Assembly (NCBI GenBank): GCA_020650975.1
Contig: JAIPMN010002642.1
Coordinates: 1-22,098 of the forward strand
Source: Apostichopus californicus
Lineage: Eukaryota > Echinodermata > Holothuroidea > Aspidochirotida > Stichopodidae
Direction: 5' to 3'
DNA length: 22,098 nucleotides
The translations under genes and the position numbers were made by a program. Below are positions 18,422-22,098 of the stretch, piece by piece. The notes under the pieces are model-generated. The model searched no databases, had not been told where the DNA came from, and worked only from the letters and a program-made list of their open reading frames with translations. Each line of letters starts with the position of its first letter. Position 1 is the stretch's first letter.

Positions 18422-18494
18422 TCACAATCCGTACGTGCACTATTTTAGCATGGTCATACCAACATGTACTGTGGATGTCAGTGGTATTGCTTAA

Positions 18495-18735
18495 AGGAGA
18501 CACAAACAACCACCATCTTTACCTTTATATGATATAGATCTTTGTGATAAACAACTCCTCCCCCTCCCCTCTAACCCCCCCCCCCACCATAGCTAAGAAA
18601 AGTCTTGCCTCGCTATCATAGTTTAAAATATGTGTTTGATGGGGATTATTCTGAAAAAGACTTTAATATCTTAGTGTGACTAGGATCTGAAATCTTTTAC
18701 TTGTTTAATAAATCATCTGATTAATTTTCTGTTTC
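18495..18735. repeat. Dispersed repeat, copy B
   Basis: This is the diverged second copy of the family at 6121-6370 in the same orientation, with the same order of landmarks (CACAAAC, TATATGAT, TCTTTGTGAT, C-run, TAAGAAAA/TCTTGCC, TAGTTTAAAA). The C-run here is 11-13 bases. No coding content. Confidence 0.55.
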
Positions 18736-19284
18736 CTATAATAAGTCACCAACAACAGTTTTTTTTAAATATTCTATATTATTTTGTTCAGTTATTGTTT
18801 GTTGTAGCCCTTAATTAATTGTGCTTAAATGTAAATTAATCCAATGTGCTTGTGGCAAATTTTTTCAAACTCAATTGAATCAATAAAACCTTGCTAATTT
18901 ATCATTCAGTTTGCTAAAAACAAAAATTAATTTCTACTTTTTTTGTGTGGATAGTTTGACTATTCCATAATCGTCTAAATTGTCAGTTTTCATTAATTTT
19001 CAGTATCAGTGATAACTAAGTGAAAAAAAAAACATATTTTCAAATGACCATTAACGCCATATCAATATCATCAGTTAATTACCTGAACTTACAAAGAGGT
19101 TGATTACATACGCTAAGTGTGCGCATGTAATACCGTTCAGGTATATATGTACAGTTCCTTCCACCACTGGTTTGTCTGTGTACATCACCAAGTTTCACTT
19201 ACTCAGCTGATGTGTGCATCATATCCATCAGCATGATCAGATGGTATATAAAGCACTACCACCATGTTCCGCCTTACAACCGGC
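18736..19284. other. Gene-free stretch
   Basis: Very AT-rich sequence with several TTAATTAAT-type runs. No features beyond short frames. Confidence 0.5.
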
Positions 19285-19285
19285 G

Positions 19286-19333
19286 TACCTACCTACCTAC
19301 CTACCTACCTACGTACGTATGTACGTACCTACT
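19286..19333. repeat. (TACC)n microsatellite
   Basis: Tetranucleotide (TACC/CTAC)n of about six units passes into palindromic GTACGTAC-type DNA. Confidence 0.9.
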
Positions 19334-19531
19334 AGCTATTCTTCTTTATGCACTATTCAGAATTGATTACATATCAAGCACTGCCGGTGATGGCTAAAAG
19401 GTCTTTGCTACATCCAAAACGGAAGTAATAAGGACCGCTCAAAAAATGAATAATTCATGGCATTGCTACTGATATACTCTCTGAGTGCAATATTCCCCCG
19501 TTATCAAATCAGTTGTGAATTATTGCTGTAA

Positions 19532-19684
19532 TTTTATAGCCTGCGGGAGATTTCTATGATTGTTCAGAGGCACTACCCAGCCGTCGATGGCGAAGACGAG
19601 AGACTAACGTCTAGATATTCCTTTGCACTGCAGTCTACCTTACACATGTCCTCTAGGGTTAAGTCAACAGTTTCCCTCTTTTGA
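19532..19684 (+). CDS. Weak exon-like frame, unrecognised
   Basis: After an acceptor-like TTGCTGTAATTTTATAG (ending at 19539) the sequence becomes locally richer in G/C and CpG. A frame is open for about 50 codons (containing MIVQRHYPAVDGEDERLTSR) to TGA 19682-19684. A possible donor, AGG|GTTAAG, lies at about 19657/19658. If translation began at the internal ATG (19556) it would be a 42-aa peptide. No domain is recognised. Confidence 0.15.
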   Translation, partial: FYSLREISMIVQRHYPAVDGEDERLTSRYSFALQSTLHMSSRVKSTVSLF

Positions 19685-19940
19685 GGCTTAGTTTGCTTAA
19701 TAAATTTCATTCATCCATGCCAATACCTGTTAAACATGGCTTTGCACAGAAGAAGAAAAAATCTGTGGCTCTACAAATCTGAGCAAAATATCCTTAATAT
19801 AGAAGAAGACAAAACAGAAATGTATTTTAGTAATGATAAGTAAAGTAAGTATGTTTAGTCTGTGTTTATTGGCATTATATTGATATACAATGACACAAAA
19901 TTTGTAGATATATATTTACGCATATGTAGGTTAAATGCAT

Positions 19941-20090
19941 GTATGTATTTTAGATCCTCCTGCAAGCAGGAAGTCCTGAAGAAGCCTCATTGGCTTATCA
20001 AAGCCGCAAGCTGACCGAAGTCAGTCTCTTACATTCATATTTAACATCCATGATTATTTAATTGAGAAACAATTGACAATTAATCTTGGG
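19941..20090 (-). mobile_element. tRNA-SINE, 5'-truncated second copy
   Basis: This matches the 3' body of the SINE at 5004-5249 almost base for base through GATCCTCCTGCAAGCAGGAA, AAGCCTCATTGGCTTATC and CTCTTACATTCATATTTAAC. It then loses similarity before the tRNA-like head; the boxes A and B are absent. The tail is reduced to about two CATA-type units. Loss of the 5' end is the usual outcome of incomplete target-primed reverse transcription, though a later deletion cannot be excluded. Confidence 0.85.
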
Positions 20091-20708
20091 GAAGGGGGAA
20101 AGGATTGGAAAAAATGTGACAGTTGTAGCAGAGTGCTATTTTAGCCACTGTTACTATTTCTTCCCCATGTGGTCAAACCCCTCCAGTCGTATTGGTAACT
20201 ATGTCTGTTGGGAGTAAGTAGTGGTTGTTTAGAGAGAGACAAGGGGTCTATCTCTGGCCTGACTGTTTATCTTGTATTTACTTTTCTTTCTTTTTTCCCC
20301 TTAATTAATCACCTTGGCTCAGATAACTTCTGAGCTTCCTGTTTTCACCCCTTAAGCATTCCTGCGCTCCCAATGTGTGTTTTGTGGTAACATCCTTATG
20401 TTATACCTGTTAGGAAGCAGCATTCTGGCTTCTCTCAACTGTAAAGGCAAAACAACTCTTCTTTGTTTGTGGTCATCGGCCACCCTAGAATTCTAAGGGT
20501 GAAGTTAAAATGTGTAAGGCATAAAAACCTAGCTACATCCTATGGATGCATCTCTCATCTGCCGACACAAGCAGAGGCAACACCTTTACATCTCCTGAGA
20601 GAAAGTTGAAGACTATTTCATATGTCTTCATGTATTACTGCAAATTCTGATTATTCAGGTCTTACTATATGTACCCTGTATACACACACTGTTGATGGCC
20701 TTGGGCAA
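20091..20708. other. Gene-free stretch; possible promoter-like TATA
   Basis: An ATAAAA motif (about 20521-20526, GGCATAAAAACC) and a TGTGACAG start-like sequence at about 20116 recall a solo LTR layout. No matching end, primer-binding site or second copy is present, so this is not called. An imperfect palindrome CACCCTAGAATTCTAAGGGTG lies at 20481-20501. Confidence 0.35.
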
Positions 20709-20826
20709 TTAGACGCCGGGTATCACTTATAGACGCCGGTCGTTCGTATAGACGCTGGTTGTACTGTACTACCTAGGGAAGGGGCTACTCCACCCAACGG
20801 TTCCCCGAACGGTCTAAAGACGCTGG
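20709..20826. repeat. Spaced TAGACGC(C/T)GG repeats
   Basis: TAGACGCCGG occurs at 20710 and 20730, TAGACGCTGG at 20749, and the related TAAAGACGCTGG at 20815-20826. The first three are spaced 20 and 19 bases apart. The motif is CpG-bearing in AT-rich surroundings and the linkers between copies are unrelated. This pattern resembles binding sites or subterminal transposon repeats more than a minisatellite. Confidence 0.7.
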
Positions 20827-20829
20827 ATC

Positions 20830-21306
20830 GGAATGACAGCGATTATGTCCGAGTGTAGTATTTTTTTAGTTATATAGTCTCGTTAGTCGTAACGGACTAC
20901 TTCCAAGAGAGAGAGTTTATAGTTTTCGATCAGTTTGAAGTTGTGGGAATGCTACAATGCATTTGTACCTACACAACTGAGATACAGTTGTTATTATTTG
21001 TGTTTATGATATCATGTGTTCATATACAAACTGTATAGTTAATAATAGACCAGCACTGCTCCTTGATGGTATGTGTCTTTGAGTTGTTGCTAGGCCTACT
21101 GAATATAGAAGCCAGTCGTTACCCTATCATAAATGTTTCTGCTTATTGATTTGTGTATGTTTTTTATTAATTTCTAAGCTTCCGTCCCTATTTTAGCTGA
21201 CAATTAGAGTCATTGTAAACACCCCTAACCCCGCTGCTCCTATGTCGTAGGTGCATGGCGAGTAGTTGTTACACTGTCAAAAGATTAACTATCACACTGT
21301 GAAGTT
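20830..21306. other. Gene-free stretch
   Basis: No coding or repeat feature was found apart from acceptor-like TCCCTATTTTAG near 21196 with only a short frame after it. Confidence 0.45.
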
Positions 21307-22098
21307 TTAGGGTGCTCTTACACTAGATCCGGATCAGATTCCCTGAAGTTATCAGACGATCATCTCTCCATGGGGTAAACTTATGCATTGATCCGGATGC
21401 TTTTACACTTGAGTCGTACTCTGATCCTCCCTCGCTATTACTGGATGTTGGTAAAAATATCAGATTGGAAATGTGTCATACGCAGCCGCAGATCGCATAG
21501 TACGTATACTCCAAAACTTTCATTGCCATGGTAGCATAGCCTTAGGGTGGCAGTACTACGTATGCACGGCCCACATGCACTCAATCTTTGTAAAAATTAG
21601 CACATGCATGATACAGGCAGGAACACTAGCTAAACTAGCAAGATGGAGATTCAAAGGCTAGTTGCTGATTCTTATATGTACCATATGCAAGGATGATCAG
21701 GATGCAGGCTTTTGACAATGAAGATCGAAGGAGAAGACTTGCCCTGTTCTTCGCCGAGGCAAGTAGACGTACTTTACACATGTTTGAAGTACTGCGGAAA
21801 TTACTTGCGGAAGCCATGGTGGAAGAACAACACTGTGTAAGGAGGGCAAGGTGGATGGAAGCAAGCACAGATGTCAGCTGGGATCACATGCTTCAGCATT
21901 TAAACGGTGAATGCAGAATTTCAAACTTACATCACAGCTTCTATAAATCTTTAGGAAAAGTCACACCTACAATAGGGATAAATCCAGCCATCAAAACGGG
22001 AACTAAACTCTCAAAGTGACTACGTAGAGATATAGTTGCGGGAGAAAATGCAATGAGAAACATGTGACTGTGAAGGACTAGAAATTCACTCCAGAATG
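21307..22098 (+). mobile_element. Probable PIF/Harbinger transposon, 5' part
   Basis: A TTA (21307-21309) is followed by GGGTGCTCTTACACTAG. PIF/Harbinger elements insert at TTA/TAA-type trinucleotides, duplicate 3 bp, and usually have terminal inverted repeats starting with G-rich bases. Just inside the end lie the 10-bp palindrome GATCCGGATC (21326-21335) and a second GATCCGGAT at 21390. The context TTACACT recurs (21319 and 21402), as expected for subterminal protein-binding repeats. A basic ORF follows at 21693. The opposite end would lie beyond the window, so the inverted repeat and target duplication cannot be verified here. Confidence 0.45.
21693..22019 (+). CDS. Possible N-terminal part of Harbinger-type transposase (HARBI1-like)
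   Basis: A 108-codon frame starts at an ATG at 21693 (a stop lies eight codons upstream in frame) and ends at TGA 22017-22019. The N-terminal half is helical-looking and rich in Arg/Glu/Leu (DRRRRLALFFAEASRRTL; LRKLLAEAM). It is followed by VRRARWMEAS and then LHHSFYKSLGKVTPTIG. By recollection of family layout this resembles the segment before the DDE nuclease in HARBI1-like proteins, where an Arg/Trp motif precedes helices ending in L..V.P.I. No catalytic DDE residues are present in this piece. The full protein would be roughly 350-400 residues, so this is either the first exon of a spliced transposase or a decayed fragment. The assignment leans on the transposon-like end 380 bp upstream. 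Confidence 0.35.
   Translation: MIRMQAFDNEDRRRRLALFFAEASRRTLHMFEVLRKLLAEAMVEEQHCVRRARWMEASTDVSWDHMLQHLNGECRISNLHHSFYKSLGKVTPTIGINPAIKTGTKLSK

Noticed and set aside
20116..20700. Solo LTR (TGTGACAG start, ATAAAA, candidate R region)
   Set aside because: No matching CA end, no target-site duplication, no primer-binding site and no second copy in the window.

Overview
This window is AT-rich, intron- and repeat-laden DNA of a eukaryote, almost certainly an animal. It has no operons, no ribosome-binding-site/ORF pairs, and no long open frame: the longest frame starting with Met is about 120 codons. It does have a tRNA-headed SINE with a (CATA)n tail, what looks like the 5' end of a PIF/Harbinger DNA transposon, many microsatellites, and several families of tandem repeats. 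This fits a non-vertebrate metazoan; a marine invertebrate such as an echinoderm or mollusc is plausible but not demonstrated. No gene is recognised by homology. The coding calls below rest on splice signals plus open frame, and all are tentative.

Layout. 1-1.55 kb: plain AT-rich DNA with a 20-bp perfect palindrome and a (TA)n tract. 1.55-2.18 kb: a 16-copy, 34-42 bp minisatellite. 2.2-4.6 kb: no clear gene, with a short CpG-rich patch at 3.36-3.52 kb. 4.6-4.9 kb: a minus-strand open frame with a good start context. 5.0-5.25 kb: a minus-strand tRNA-derived SINE; a second, 5'-truncated copy lies at 19.94-20.09 kb. 5.43-6.92 kb: a large inverted repeat (arms of about 372 and 327 bp) around a 0.8-kb spacer. 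The spacer holds one copy of another dispersed family (second copy 18.5-18.7 kb) and a recursive-splice-site-like motif. 7.85-8.34 kb: a strict 74-bp tandem array. 9.5-9.95 kb: a (CAT)n tract in a CpG-rich patch. 10.85-11.02 kb: a 61-bp triplicate. 12.0-13.4 kb: two candidate plus-strand exons and a possible TATA/first exon. 14.26-16.38 kb: an old, degenerate array of 180-290 bp units with a nested 29-bp x 4 array. It runs directly into a 7-copy 78-82 bp array (16.44-16.99 kb). 17.0-17.4 kb: the best gene-like signal, two open segments joined by a 91-bp intron with good splice signals, then a stop and AATAAA. 18.2-18.4 kb: a minus-strand frame with a convincing membrane helix. 20.7-20.83 kb: spaced TAGACGCCGG repeats. 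21.3 kb to the end: the presumed Harbinger element, its far end outside the window.

The main story is repeat turnover. Five unrelated minisatellite families, four on regular periods and several with alternating-subtype (higher-order) structure, lie within 15 kb beside at least three mobile-element families. The window therefore reads as intronic or intergenic sequence with perhaps a few exons. No pathway can be proposed.
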